A stretch of 64,000 nt of DNA from Halobellus litoreus (GCF_024464595.1 NZ_JANHAW010000004.1:165363-229362), one strand, 5' to 3'; positions 7,295 through 15,866 are shown, counted from the stretch's first letter. Notes: generated from the sequence alone by a model not told the origin. A program made the numbers and translations.

Positions 7295-7849
7295 TCACGC
7301 TCGGTGTTCCTGGACGTACTCGCGGTGAATCGCTGTGAGCGCGTCCTGTCGGCGTGCAACGCGCGTCGGGGTCCGCTCGACGTGGTCGCCAGTAACGGTG
7401 AAAAAGCGTGCCGTGTCGTACAGTTCGACGCTCCCGCGACGGTTCCGCCCGTCGGGGAGTTCGCCGGTAATCAGGACGTGATAGCCAGTACCGGACGGTG
7501 ACACCTCCGTATAGGAGTCGAGTCGTGCGATGATGTCCAGCGCGACGTCGTCGGCGTCGCCGGTTTCAGGATCGCGGCAGTCGTCCAGATCCACGCCGAC
7601 GATGGGATCGTCGTCAGTAAACACGAACCCGATGCCATCGGCGTGCTCTGTCTCGGTGTAGTCACGTGCTGCCTCGAAACTCGCCCAGGTCTCCGACTCG
7701 GTTGCTGACGCGAACCCCCCAGCCCCTGGCGTCACCGGAATCTTCGTTGGCTTGCCGTCTCGCTTCTCTTCGCGCCAGCACACCCACTGGTCCCGTTCGC
7801 GTAGCGTCTCCGGAATCGCCTCCGGCTTGTCGATCATAGGCTCACTCAT
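7295..7849 (-). CDS. PrimPol (AEP) primase domain protein
   Basis: 184 residues from ATG 7849; a GTG two codons upstream is a less likely start. The archaeo-eukaryotic primase fold is shown by QWVCWREEKRDGKPTKIPV at the N terminus, the metal-binding DxD in IVGVDLDDCRD, SPSGTGYHVLITG with the catalytic His, and VELYDTARFFTVTGDH. It should synthesise primers for plasmid replication. It ends at 7295 where a one-base shift would join it to the helix-bundle protein downstream. The 350 bp upstream hold five TGGGTGGAACA sites. Confidence 0.75.
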   Translation of the reverse strand: MSEPMIDKPEAIPETLRERDQWVCWREEKRDGKPTKIPVTPGAGGFASATESETWASFEAARDYTETEHADGIGFVFTDDDPIVGVDLDDCRDPETGDADDVALDIIARLDSYTEVSPSGTGYHVLITGELPDGRNRRGSVELYDTARFFTVTGDHVERTPTRVARRQDALTAIHREYVQEHRA

Positions 7850-7972
7850 CCTCACGTAGCACCTCGCATGGCTCTCACTGGCTCTGAGCCAGCACAGAAC
7901 TCTCTCTGCTGTACGTCGCGATCCAATCCCTTGGTCCCAACGGGGACCCCCCGTTCTATCCTAGTTGGTTGT

Positions 7973-8150
7973 TGGGTGGAACACTCACTATCGCTGGTTG
8001 CAAACCGCTGGACGTGAGCGTGTTCCACCCATTTCGCTCGGTTCGTTGGTGTTCCACCCATTGGGTATTTGGGTGGAACATGCCGCCGTCTGGTGGTTTC
8101 CGACCTACGAATTTGAGCGGATGGGGTCATGATTCTATCTGGGTGGAACA
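7973..8150. repeat. Array of five TGGGTGGAACA sites: candidate origin or operator
   Basis: Identical 11-mers lie at 7973-7983 (+), 8021-8031 (-), 8050-8060 (-), 8070-8080 (+) and 8140-8150 (+). The middle pair forms a palindrome with a 9-nt spacer. The array fills the 350-bp gap between the TraG-like stop (8201) and the PrimPol start (7849). The TTCCAC core on the reverse strand recalls the central part of archaeal origin recognition boxes. No orc1/cdc6 or rep gene is adjacent, so an origin is only one possibility; repression of the primase gene is another. Confidence 0.7.
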
Positions 8151-8200
8151 GCTCCCGAGAACTCGCGATAAAATCGGGAATTGGACTGTGTACGTCCGTT

Positions 8201-11200
8201 TCATGGCTGAAAGTCCTCCTCAGAGCGAATGCGGACACCAGTGTAATGCCGGACGGGTTCCCCGTCGATTCGCTTCTTCGTGGAGTCCACCTCGATATGG
8301 GTGTTGAGCTTCCGTGTGAACCAGCTCTTATTCAGCGGATCGTCGATGTCATGCGCCTCTGCCCAGTCGTTGTAAAGGCCGAATACGTCATCTTTCGGCA
8401 CGGCTCCATCCGCGTCTTCGACAAGATATTCGTCGACGAACGATTCGAACGACGGTGGCGATGGGTCTTCTTGCTTCTCTTCGACCGGCTCATTGGCCTG
8501 GTCGGTCTGACTAAGTGGTTCGTCAGCAGCCGATGATTCCGACGATGCGGGACGGAGTGCCCCGTCAGTGATTGTCGAGAGTGGCCGCTTCTCACCGTCT
8601 TCATACACGACCGATTCCGCCTCATCGTGAAGGATGACGATGCCGTACGTCGAACGTGTGTAGTCTGGTACGGGGATTTCGGCTTCGGGGACGAATGGTT
8701 TCTTGACACGCACCCAGTCGTCCTCGAACGCCGATTTCGTCTCGTAGATGTGTTGCTCACCGTGCTCGTATACCACGTACTCGTCGGCAGCGTGATCGTA
8801 GCTGTAGATGGCCGGAACACGATCTTTCGAGAGTTTTCCAAGCGACGGGAGGCGTATGTGTTCCGTCCCGCTGGCATCACGAAGGACGATCTCGTCGCCA
8901 TCACGCTGCCAGATATTCTGGGTCCCGTTCTCGTCCCCGGTCGCCGGTCGCACGGCCGTCACTCCACCTTCTTCGGTCGCTCCACCGTTGAACGTGAGAT
9001 TCGAGTCAGTCGTGTAGAACCGTGTCTCACCATTCTGGAGGGTACGGACGGGTGGTGTGAGAATGCCGTCGACACGCTCGGCCCACTCAGTTTCGTCTGT
9101 TCCTGGTCGAACGACAAACAGCGGGATATCCCCTGCTTCTTGGGCCTTCCGGAGATTCGTGAGCACTTTCGCGGGATTCTCGGGTGTCGTCGTTTCGACT
9201 TCGATGGCGAATCGGTCGTCAACGTCGGGGTGGCTCGCCCTCGCGTCAGGTTTCTCGCTGCCATCCTGTGCGAGGATCGAGACAGTGAAGCCGAGTGCGG
9301 TGAGCTCTTCTTCGATCTGGCGGAGTGCTGCGTCGTGAGCACTTCCACCAGCGGCCTGCACGCCACCAGTATCGGGTGTCGCGACTGCTTCTCCGGCTTC
9401 AGTGAGCCGGATGCGGAGCTCGTCGGCGTCGATATCGACGGTCGTATCCAGGTATCGTGATCGTTCTCGGATGTCTGCGAGTGCATCATACGATGGCGGC
9501 TCGGCGTCGACGTCGTCGAAGAGCCGTCTGAGTTCGTCGTCAACTGCTTCAACGGCCACCCAGCCGTTCTCCTCGCGGCAGCCCTCTCGAAGCTGCAGAC
9601 TCCGAACTACGTTCGCAATCGCGACGTCCAGGTCGTCGCTCCCGATATCGAGCACCTCGTGTCCGTCGGTCGGTGTTCTCGTTGTTGAGGCGTCTGTTGC
9701 GGCCGGCACGCCGTGTTCGTCACTGATGTGCTCGTGCATCGAGGAGAGCGTCTCAGTGAACTGCTCCTCTTCACGCGCTGTGAGTGGGGATTCGCTTTCG
9801 GGGTGGCCCGGTGGAATCGGGAGTGGTTCGAGACTGAACGGATACGGCCCCGTTTCACCGAACGTCGGGCTTGGCAGGCTGGCGATCCACTCTCCGCGCG
9901 GCAACGAACGAATTCGATTGGCGAAATCCGCGGGGTCCATTTCTTCGTGGGCCATCGCTCGTGCCAGTTCCCGGTCGACGTTGATTTTCCCGATGAGCGA
10001 ACTACCGATGTTGTTCAGAGCGTTCAGGTAGATCTTCCGCCCACCTTCAGCCTCCATCTGTTCGGGGAACTGCATCGACAGGCCAACAGAGAGCCGGAAT
10101 CCCCGGCCCTTCTCGAGGAGATCGTTCATGATGTCGGAGACCACGACCGACGCTGCCTCGTCGACGAGCAAGTTCACGACGTAGTCGTCCGGGTGCTGGG
10201 AGAGCGCCTGTTTGCGATCTTTGAGAGCTGCATCGAGATTGGTCAGGATCACACCGGTCATAATCCGGGCAGCATCGTCGCGGAGGTCTCCGAGGTCGAA
10301 GAGGATGACTGTATCCTCGCCGAGGAGATCCCGGAAGTCGAACTGGTTCTCGGTATTATTGAAGATCTGACGCAGGTGCGTATCCTGTGAAATATAGGCG
10401 AGACGGTTTCCGACACCGCCCATCACGTTCCCGAAGGTGTTCGAATCTAACTGGAGTTGTCGCCGGATCGTCCGTGTGACTTCCTCGCTGCTCGACCGTG
10501 GGGCGTCGCCGATGTTCTCGTTCGGTGGTCCGGCCTCCCAGAGCTGGTCAACGGCGTGTTCCAGCTGTCGGTGGGCGAAGTAGTCAGTCGACGCTCGGTA
10601 CTGCCCGTTCTCACGCCCGTATTCCTCGTCGAACAGTGCCTTGATGAGTGTCTTGATGAGGGTCGGGGCCACAGTTGCCCGCTCGTAACGATCGGTTCCC
10701 ATCACGAGCTTCAAAATCTCTTCGTAGTGGTCGGCCTTCCGTTGGACGGCGTCTTCGCGGCGCCGTCCGCTCTCCATCGACGGTTCGAGATCGAAAAACG
10801 AGAACCCGGGGAGGACGTCTGGTACCGGGAAGTAGACGACGTTCTCTTCGAGGTCGGTCATTCCAAACCGACGCGCGTGAGCCCGCATGTAGTTCTGGAC
10901 CATGTTGTCGTTTTTTGGATTGATGAAGATCGTCGGCCCCTCGGTGTTGTCGTACAGCGACAGCAGATCGTTGATCAGGGCTTTCGACTTCCCAGAGCCG
11001 GTTGTTCCGAACCGGCCGTAATGAGTGGGCAACAGTCGGGGCGGGATATGTGTCGGCACGTCTTCGGCCTCGCCGGTGTCGTCGAGAGCATACCCGATTG
11101 CCATCCCGTCTCGGAACTCACGCATGAGGTCCTGATGAGGACGGGGCAACGGATTCCGACTCTGCTGTTCCGCACGCGTCCCACGTGTCCCCTCGACAGT

Positions 11201-11437
11201 AAGCTGTTCCGAGGAGGGGACGAGGACGAAGTGCGCGAGTTCTCGGCCGCTCAGGACGAACTCCGGTCGGGTCTTTCCACGGCCAGTCGTGATCTCACGA
11301 TCCAAGATCCGCTGCAGCGCCGCTCGTGCGTTCCGGTCTTTCGTGGCTTCCCGCAAGCCGTTGTCGCGTACCCGTTCGGCAGCAACCTCATAGTACGGCC
11401 CGTCAAGCGGGTCGAATACCGGAACAAGTGATTGCAT
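8201..11437 (-). CDS. TraG/VirD4/HerA-like ATPase fused to nuclease-like and winged-helix domains
   Basis: 1078 residues from ATG 11437. Residues 140-460 form a P-loop ATPase: Walker A GTTGSGKSK (about 144-152), an INPKNDN strand (about 172-178), Walker B NLLVDEA (about 422-428), and a FRLSVGLSMQFPEQM arginine/sensor region. This is the plan of conjugative coupling proteins and HerA translocases. Residues 700-770 read KPDAR...FAIEVETTT, with D731, E746 and E748, resembling a PD-(D/E)xK nuclease core. The last ~80 residues (FVDEYLVEDADGAVPKDD through WFTRKLN) match the winged helix at the C terminus of P4/D5-type primases. It likely moves or processes plasmid DNA at the membrane or origin. No membrane segment is evident. 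It is divergent from the gene at 11513 and tandem with PrimPol. Confidence 0.75.
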   Translation of the reverse strand: MQSLVPVFDPLDGPYYEVAAERVRDNGLREATKDRNARAALQRILDREITTGRGKTRPEFVLSGRELAHFVLVPSSEQLTVEGTRGTRAEQQSRNPLPRPHQDLMREFRDGMAIGYALDDTGEAEDVPTHIPPRLLPTHYGRFGTTGSGKSKALINDLLSLYDNTEGPTIFINPKNDNMVQNYMRAHARRFGMTDLEENVVYFPVPDVLPGFSFFDLEPSMESGRRREDAVQRKADHYEEILKLVMGTDRYERATVAPTLIKTLIKALFDEEYGRENGQYRASTDYFAHRQLEHAVDQLWEAGPPNENIGDAPRSSSEEVTRTIRRQLQLDSNTFGNVMGGVGNRLAYISQDTHLRQIFNNTENQFDFRDLLGEDTVILFDLGDLRDDAARIMTGVILTNLDAALKDRKQALSQHPDDYVVNLLVDEAASVVVSDIMNDLLEKGRGFRLSVGLSMQFPEQMEAEGGRKIYLNALNNIGSSLIGKINVDRELARAMAHEEMDPADFANRIRSLPRGEWIASLPSPTFGETGPYPFSLEPLPIPPGHPESESPLTAREEEQFTETLSSMHEHISDEHGVPAATDASTTRTPTDGHEVLDIGSDDLDVAIANVVRSLQLREGCREENGWVAVEAVDDELRRLFDDVDAEPPSYDALADIRERSRYLDTTVDIDADELRIRLTEAGEAVATPDTGGVQAAGGSAHDAALRQIEEELTALGFTVSILAQDGSEKPDARASHPDVDDRFAIEVETTTPENPAKVLTNLRKAQEAGDIPLFVVRPGTDETEWAERVDGILTPPVRTLQNGETRFYTTDSNLTFNGGATEEGGVTAVRPATGDENGTQNIWQRDGDEIVLRDASGTEHIRLPSLGKLSKDRVPAIYSYDHAADEYVVYEHGEQHIYETKSAFEDDWVRVKKPFVPEAEIPVPDYTRSTYGIVILHDEAESVVYEDGEKRPLSTITDGALRPASSESSAADEPLSQTDQANEPVEEKQEDPSPPSFESFVDEYLVEDADGAVPKDDVFGLYNDWAEAHDIDDPLNKSWFTRKLNTHIEVDSTKKRIDGEPVRHYTGVRIRSEEDFQP

Positions 11438-11512
11438 CCGCTCATCGAGATCATCGTGACCGTCACTACCGGATGGAATCCCGACTACTCGAATGTTCGC
11501 GGTGAACGACCT

Positions 11513-11803
11513 ATGGCTACTCCCGATATCCACGACGACACGAGTGCCGACTACGAACAGTTCGAGAAAGGGTTGCTCGCCCAAGACCACGACGCCGCCA
11601 GGGTCGACACGGCGGACGTCGACGATGCCACAGCCCGTCGCTTGGTCGACGACCTCATCGACGCGGACGTCGTCACTCCAGTTCCCGAGGACCGCGTTCT
11701 GGTTCACGAGCCGAGCGGCACCGCGTTCGACTCACCGACGCAGCTAGCCGTCTACCACCGGGTCTGGACGGCCGCTCGCGACGCCGACGTGGAAGGTGAG
11801 TGA
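11513..11803 (+). CDS. Acidic accessory protein, copy 2
   Basis: A 96-residue paralogue of the 5572-5862 protein with the same DTADVDDATARRLVDDLI segment and PVPEDRVLVHEPSGTAFDS domain. The start ATG at 11513 lies 75 bp from the divergent TraG-like gene. Its stop overlaps the next ATG (TGATG), the same coupling as in the left copy. The function is unknown. The better-conserved central and C-terminal parts suggest selection on that domain. Confidence 0.7.
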   Translation: MATPDIHDDTSADYEQFEKGLLAQDHDAARVDTADVDDATARRLVDDLIDADVVTPVPEDRVLVHEPSGTAFDSPTQLAVYHRVWTAARDADVEGE

Positions 11804-12030
11804 TGCAGCAAACGCTCGTTGGCTGTGCCTTCTGCGACGCCCCTCCTGGCACCGAGACTGGCGAGGCCCACACCTGGGGCCAGGACGAGCGGGTCACTCA
11901 CCCGATCTGTTTCGACTGTGCCATCCAGACACGGCCAGACCCCGACAAGCACGACCAGCACGCTTGCGACGGGTGTGGGCTCGTCGTCGACGCGCTCGCA
12001 GCGTCGCCGGCGTTTCACGCCGGCTTCTAG
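11803..12030 (+). CDS. CxxC zinc protein (DUF7558-like), N-terminal part, copy 2
   Basis: 75 residues with CAFCDAPPG, HPICFDCAI and HACDGCGLVV. It matches the leftward copy at 5345-5572 at almost every position and ends at the same FHAGF-stop. It is followed by GCGGGACCTTCGGTCCCGC (12032-12050) and by a C-terminal coding remnant (HLEGPLQLCERCSPGGLATY) to 12186 that is interrupted by TAG. The shared break shows that the split existed before the duplication. Confidence 0.6.
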   Translation: MQQTLVGCAFCDAPPGTETGEAHTWGQDERVTHPICFDCAIQTRPDPDKHDQHACDGCGLVVDALAASPAFHAGF

Positions 12031-12276
12031 CGGGACCTTCGGTCCCGCCCAGCTCACGCGATTCCGCGTGTAGGTTAGCCATCTCGAGGGGCCGTTGCAA
12101 CTGTGCGAGCGGTGTAGTCCAGGCGGGCTCGCGACGTACTGGACGCGCGACCTCGAGGAACATCTCGTCGCAACGCCAGCGGAGTGACCCCCTCCCGCAT
12201 TTCTGGGCACGGAAACACCCGTCCACAGTAACAAACATACCAAACAACTATTTTCCAACAGTCCCAACACTAGTCT

Positions 12277-12636
12277 ATGTCGAGCGGCACCATCGATATC
12301 GACGAGTTCGAAAACGCTGACGCCGACGAATTCGAGGAACGGAATGATACCGAGCGGATCGTGCTGTTCCTCGACAAGAATGACGATCGAGCGTGGAAGG
12401 CGACAACGATCGCCGAGCACCTAGGGCTGGATACAGACGCCGTCAGTGCGATTCTCTCGCGATTGAAGGAACGAGGTCTCGTGCGGCACAAGCGCCCATA
12501 CTGGGCGATCACGGACGATGAGGAACGGCTCCAATCTGCCTACCGGCTACACCGACACTACGAGACTGCAGACGAACAATACGGGGAGGAGCGTCTTGAG
12601 GACCTCCAAACCGACGAGATGGAAGACGTACAGTGA
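12277..12636 (+). CDS. Winged-helix antitoxin-like regulator
   Basis: A 119-residue protein. After an acidic N terminus it has a MarR-like winged helix (AWKATTIAEHLGLDTDAVSAILSRLKERGLVRHKRPYWAI, about residues 47-86) and an acidic helical tail that would fit a toxin groove. Its stop overlaps the start of the PemK-like gene (GTGA). Promoter-like AT-rich sequence lies within 40 bp upstream. It probably represses its own operon and neutralises the toxin; this is inferred from the pairing. Confidence 0.72.
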   Translation: MSSGTIDIDEFENADADEFEERNDTERIVLFLDKNDDRAWKATTIAEHLGLDTDAVSAILSRLKERGLVRHKRPYWAITDDEERLQSAYRLHRHYETADEQYGEERLEDLQTDEMEDVQ

Positions 12637-12974
12637 CTGCGTTCGAGGAACTGGAACGCGGTGACATCGTGTGGGCGACCGACCCACTCTCGGAGAAAGG
12701 TCGCCCGATGCTTGTGCTGGGAGCGCCTCAACTCCCGAACCACGGTACCCAACTCATCACGGTCCTGCTCTCCACGAAGACCTATCACGAGGAGGCACTT
12801 ACACTCCGAGACGACGACTACGAGGGTGACCCACTCGGAGAACGAAGTCACGTCCTCCCGTGGTCGCTCGCGACCCTCAACAGTGCTGCGAACGTAGAGC
12901 ACTATCTGACCTCTCTCATCGACGAACGAACTGAGGATGTGGCGAGCCAATTGATCGACTACATATCGTCTTGA
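12633..12974 (+). CDS. MazF/PemK-like toxin
   Basis: 113 residues from a GTG start overlapping the upstream stop. It shows the SH3-like barrel features of the MazF/PemK family: LERGDIVWATDPLSEKGRPMLVLG at the N terminus, LITVLLSTKTYHEEALTL in the middle, and SHVLPWSLATLNSA before a C-terminal helix. The family cleaves mRNA. The R-P of the GRPMLVLG strand and the S/T of the ITVLLST strand correspond to family active-site positions. No truncation is visible. Confidence 0.78.
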   Translation: MTAFEELERGDIVWATDPLSEKGRPMLVLGAPQLPNHGTQLITVLLSTKTYHEEALTLRDDDYEGDPLGERSHVLPWSLATLNSAANVEHYLTSLIDERTEDVASQLIDYISS

Positions 12975-13189
12975 GGTGACTGCTCGTTGCGGAGCATCCA
13001 TTCGTCGACGGAAACAAACGAACAGCGCTCCGAACGGTGGTCGTTTTCTATATGCTGAACGGGTACACGTTCGACTACGGTGATGAAATTCGGGCCCTCT
13101 TGCACCGCTTCGCAGCTGACGAAGCCGCAGTCGACACAGAGACTGCAGTCATCTACTTCCGGACCTGCGCTCGTCGCAACCGTTGACAT
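12959..13189 (-). CDS. Small cysteine-rich hypothetical protein
   Basis: 76 residues, convergent with the toxin gene and overlapping its last codons by 16 bp. It contains CSLCVDCGFVSC, a possible zinc-binding cluster near the N terminus, followed by FITVVERVPVQHIE. I do not recognise it. The adjacent tnpB element begins almost at its start codon (13186), so the original promoter may have been lost. Confidence 0.4.
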   Translation of the reverse strand: MSTVATSAGPEVDDCSLCVDCGFVSCEAVQEGPNFITVVERVPVQHIENDHRSERCSFVSVDEWMLRNEQSPQDDM

Positions 13190-13204
13190 CCTCCCCGCCC
13201 TGAA

Positions 13205-14566
13205 CAGTAGTTGCCGAACCTAACTGAGATTCTTCACGCTGGGCTGCGTTGGTCGAAAGATGGTACAGACAACAGAGGTGAAACAAGTCTGTCGTGCTGC
13301 TTCGACGTTGCTATTCTCGGAGCTGGATTTTGGTGTCAAATCGTGCGGTGAGTACACGAGAGAGGATTTCGAGGAAATCCTCTCTCGTATCGCCTTCGAT
13401 CACGAGTTCGCAAACACGGGTGGCAAAACGCTCCAACTTGACCGTGACGAGCAAGTGGACCTCACAGCCACAACTCGGAACCCTCTCGCTAAATCGCTGT
13501 TGTACCACCTGCGAAATCTTTCGACGGACGCTATCGACGATCAGTTCGATGGCGTCCAGGATCGATTATTCGAAGTCCTCCGATCACAGCGGCGACTCCC
13601 CGATTTCGTCGATGTTGCCATCGATCTTCACGAGTGGCGCTTCTACGGATCAGCCGACACTGACCACGTGATAACGACGTATCCTGATTTAGGAACGAAC
13701 AGAGCGTTTTGCTTCGCAACGCTGTGTATCGTTGCACCTCGCACTCGGTTCACGCTTGCTGTGCTGCCGATGGACGCGAACGGCTTTCGCGCCAAGCGCG
13801 AAGCCGTTCGCTCCTTACTCGAAACTGCGCGTGAGTACGTCTCAATTCGGCACGTCTACCTCGACCGTGGATTCTACCAGGTCCACGTCGTTGCGGAGTT
13901 AGAGCAGTTGGGTGTTGACTACATCGTTCGTGCGCGACCGAGTAGCGGAATGAAAGGCCGTCTCAGCGCCGGCGCTGAGACGGTCACCGACGAGTACACG
14001 ATGCGACGAAAGCGAAAACCAACTGCGTCGGTAGACGTCACAGTCTTCGCAGTTCCGCACCGCACAATCGAAGACGAGCACGTCTGGTTCGTAACAAGCT
14101 TAGATGTAGATCCGGCGACAGCGAAGGCGTACGCGGCGGCGTTCCGCCGCCGCTGGGGCATCGAGACCTCGTATCGACAGATCGGTGACTTTCTTCCGAG
14201 AACGTCGTCGCCGACGTTCTCGGTGCGATTGTTCTACTTTCTGTTCGCGGTTTCGCTGTACAATCTCTGGGTGCTAGCCAACGTGTTAGCTTCAGCTGAC
14301 ACAGTTCCAAAGACACCGCCGATCTCAACACGAATCTTCCGTAGATTCGTTCTCTCAACAGACTACGGCTGAATACGCATTCGAGTCCGACCGGGATGAC
14401 CGGTGAGTGCGCCCTGTTGTGGAGAGGCATCGCTCGGGAGCGCCGCTGGCGCGGCGCTCCCTCGCTCTCTCAGAGAATCTGTCATAGCGCAATTCGACAC
14501 GACGGCGAGATCTCCGATCTCAACGGCTTTCTCAGCGCGGAGCAGAATCTGATTCGGCAACTACTG
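13205..14566. mobile_element. ISH3-like insertion sequence, 1362 bp
   Basis: Perfect 14-bp terminal repeats CAGTAGTTGCCGAA (13205-13218) and TTCGGCAACTACTG (14553-14566) are flanked by the 4-bp direct repeat TGAA (13201-13204 and 14567-14570). Removing the element and one TGAA restores the tnpB-element right-end hairpin CCCGCCCTGAAGGGCG. The insertion is therefore younger than the tnpB element. Confidence 0.85.
13260..14372 (+). CDS. ISH3-family-like DDE transposase
   Basis: A 370-residue protein. DDE residues are visible in VAIDLHEWRFYG (about residue 122), RHVYLDRGFYQ (about 202) and RRWGIETSYRQ (about 302). The spacing and the YLDRGF and IETSYR blocks match haloarchaeal ISH3-type enzymes. 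The reading frame is intact but stops about 190 bp before the right terminal repeat. That 3' space holds only a GC hairpin region (GGAGCGCCGCTGGCGCGGCGCTCC, about 14438-14461), probably a terminator. Confidence 0.85.
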   Translation: MVQTTEVKQVCRAASTLLFSELDFGVKSCGEYTREDFEEILSRIAFDHEFANTGGKTLQLDRDEQVDLTATTRNPLAKSLLYHLRNLSTDAIDDQFDGVQDRLFEVLRSQRRLPDFVDVAIDLHEWRFYGSADTDHVITTYPDLGTNRAFCFATLCIVAPRTRFTLAVLPMDANGFRAKREAVRSLLETAREYVSIRHVYLDRGFYQVHVVAELEQLGVDYIVRARPSSGMKGRLSAGAETVTDEYTMRRKRKPTASVDVTVFAVPHRTIEDEHVWFVTSLDVDPATAKAYAAAFRRRWGIETSYRQIGDFLPRTSSPTFSVRLFYFLFAVSLYNLWVLANVLASADTVPKTPPISTRIFRRFVLSTDYG

Positions 14567-14597
14567 TGAAGGGCGAGGATTCCCGAGCGTTGGGATA

Positions 14598-15866
14598 TTA
14601 CGGTTCGCAACCCACCTGTTCCCTCGGGCGGAACGACCCAGAGGTTTGGTTGAACAGGTAGGCTACTGGCCGTGCCAAACGACCGTTACTCATATCCTCC
14701 GTTGGGGGATTCTGAGTTATCTTTCTGCGAATATTCACCGCACCATTCACGTCCGCGTTCATCGTTGCACAGCACGATTCACAGACGTACAGGCCACGTT
14801 CCACACGGTTGGCGTCACGCTTCCGTCCACAGCACGAACACGTCTTCGACGTATCTCTCTCGGAAACACGGTCAACAAGGATTCCGTGTTCCTCTGCTTT
14901 GTACTCCAAGAGCGTCGTGAAGCGGTCAAACTCCCACCCGTGGAGTTTCTTGTTCCCGCTTCGACCCCAGTCCCGTGACTCTCCGTTCTCGTCTTCATGA
15001 ATATCGCTCAAGTCACCGATGGCAATACGACCAACTTCGTGGCCGATGCACCGCTCTACAACGTGCTTGGCGAGCGAGTGCAGGAAGTGGTCTTTCCGAC
15101 GCGAGAGTTTCTGTCGGGCGCGAAGCGCACGGTGTGACGGGCCGTTCTCGCCCTCTGTGTCGTACTCGTCACGAGTGAAGTAGTGCTTGTCCTGCTTCAG
15201 CACGTTCCCCGGATACAACTCGGCGTCACCGTTGTCGTAAGCGATCGCGAGGTAGTTCTTGATGCCGAGGTCGATCCCCGCCGTGTTGTCTCCCGGTGCG
15301 TCCTCGACGGGAATTTCGACCTTACAGACGAGGTGCAGTTCCCAGCGGTCGCCGTTCCAGACGGCGCGAACCTGCTGGATGTTCTCCACAGTCACGTCTG
15401 GTCGTGTTTTGTACTCACAGAGGATGAAGTCCGAGCGGTGGTTCTTTAGGTTGAATCCCTTGCTTAGACGAAGTTGGTTGTGCTTCGTGTCGTGCTTGAT
15501 GCCTTTCTGCTTCCACGTCACGGTGGAGCGCGGGTGTTCGTCGCCGTGTTTGCGATAGCCCGGTGGGTTGGCGTCCTCGTCTCCGCGTTGGCGTGCTTTG
15601 TACCAACTGGTGAACGACTCAGCAAGCTCTTCAAGAACTCGCTGACTTGACTGAGAATGTAGGTCACTGTATCGTTCGTGTTCCTTGAGTTCGGATTTGA
15701 GTTCGCCGTCGTCGGGGATTTCCCCGTCTTCATCCCATCGGCCTTGCGTGTAGTATCGGGCGACATTCCACAGTTTCGACGCGGAGAACCCGCACTGGTT
15801 GAGGTCGTCACTCACCTGTTGGTGGTTAACGATTTTCGCCCGATAGGTGCGAGTTGTCTCCAGCAT
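14598..15866 (-). CDS. tnpB: TnpB-family RNA-guided nuclease, GDLS variant
   Basis: 422 residues from ATG 15866. It has an N-terminal OrfB helix-turn-helix/WED region and a RuvC-like domain with GIDLGIKN (first Asp), RIAIGDLSDI and NADVNGA (last Asp), plus the zinc finger CSCCGRKR...CESCC. In canonical TnpB the middle motif is EDL with a catalytic Glu; here the position is Gly. Canonical TnpB cuts the donor site using a guide transcribed with the element's right end. Here that right end is split by the ISH3-like insertion, so guide production is probably disrupted. The zinc finger reads CESCC instead of the usual CExCG. Confidence 0.82.
   Translation of the reverse strand: MLETTRTYRAKIVNHQQVSDDLNQCGFSASKLWNVARYYTQGRWDEDGEIPDDGELKSELKEHERYSDLHSQSSQRVLEELAESFTSWYKARQRGDEDANPPGYRKHGDEHPRSTVTWKQKGIKHDTKHNQLRLSKGFNLKNHRSDFILCEYKTRPDVTVENIQQVRAVWNGDRWELHLVCKVEIPVEDAPGDNTAGIDLGIKNYLAIAYDNGDAELYPGNVLKQDKHYFTRDEYDTEGENGPSHRALRARQKLSRRKDHFLHSLAKHVVERCIGHEVGRIAIGDLSDIHEDENGESRDWGRSGNKKLHGWEFDRFTTLLEYKAEEHGILVDRVSERDTSKTCSCCGRKRDANRVERGLYVCESCCATMNADVNGAVNIRRKITQNPPTEDMSNGRLARPVAYLFNQTSGSFRPREQVGCEP

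Larger units (their letters stand above)
11513..12186. repeat. Right arm of the large inverted duplication
   Basis: Rightward copy of the 5197-5862 cassette: acidic protein, CxxC protein, UUCG hairpin and trailing CxxC stretch. In this copy the trailing stretch has gained an additional stop (RFRV followed by TAG at 12071), so it has decayed further than the left copy. Confidence 0.8.

Noticed and set aside
10457..11431. 324-codon + strand frame opposite the TraG-like gene
   Set aside because: No family features, and the opposite frame has clear ATPase motifs. It is an antisense shadow.
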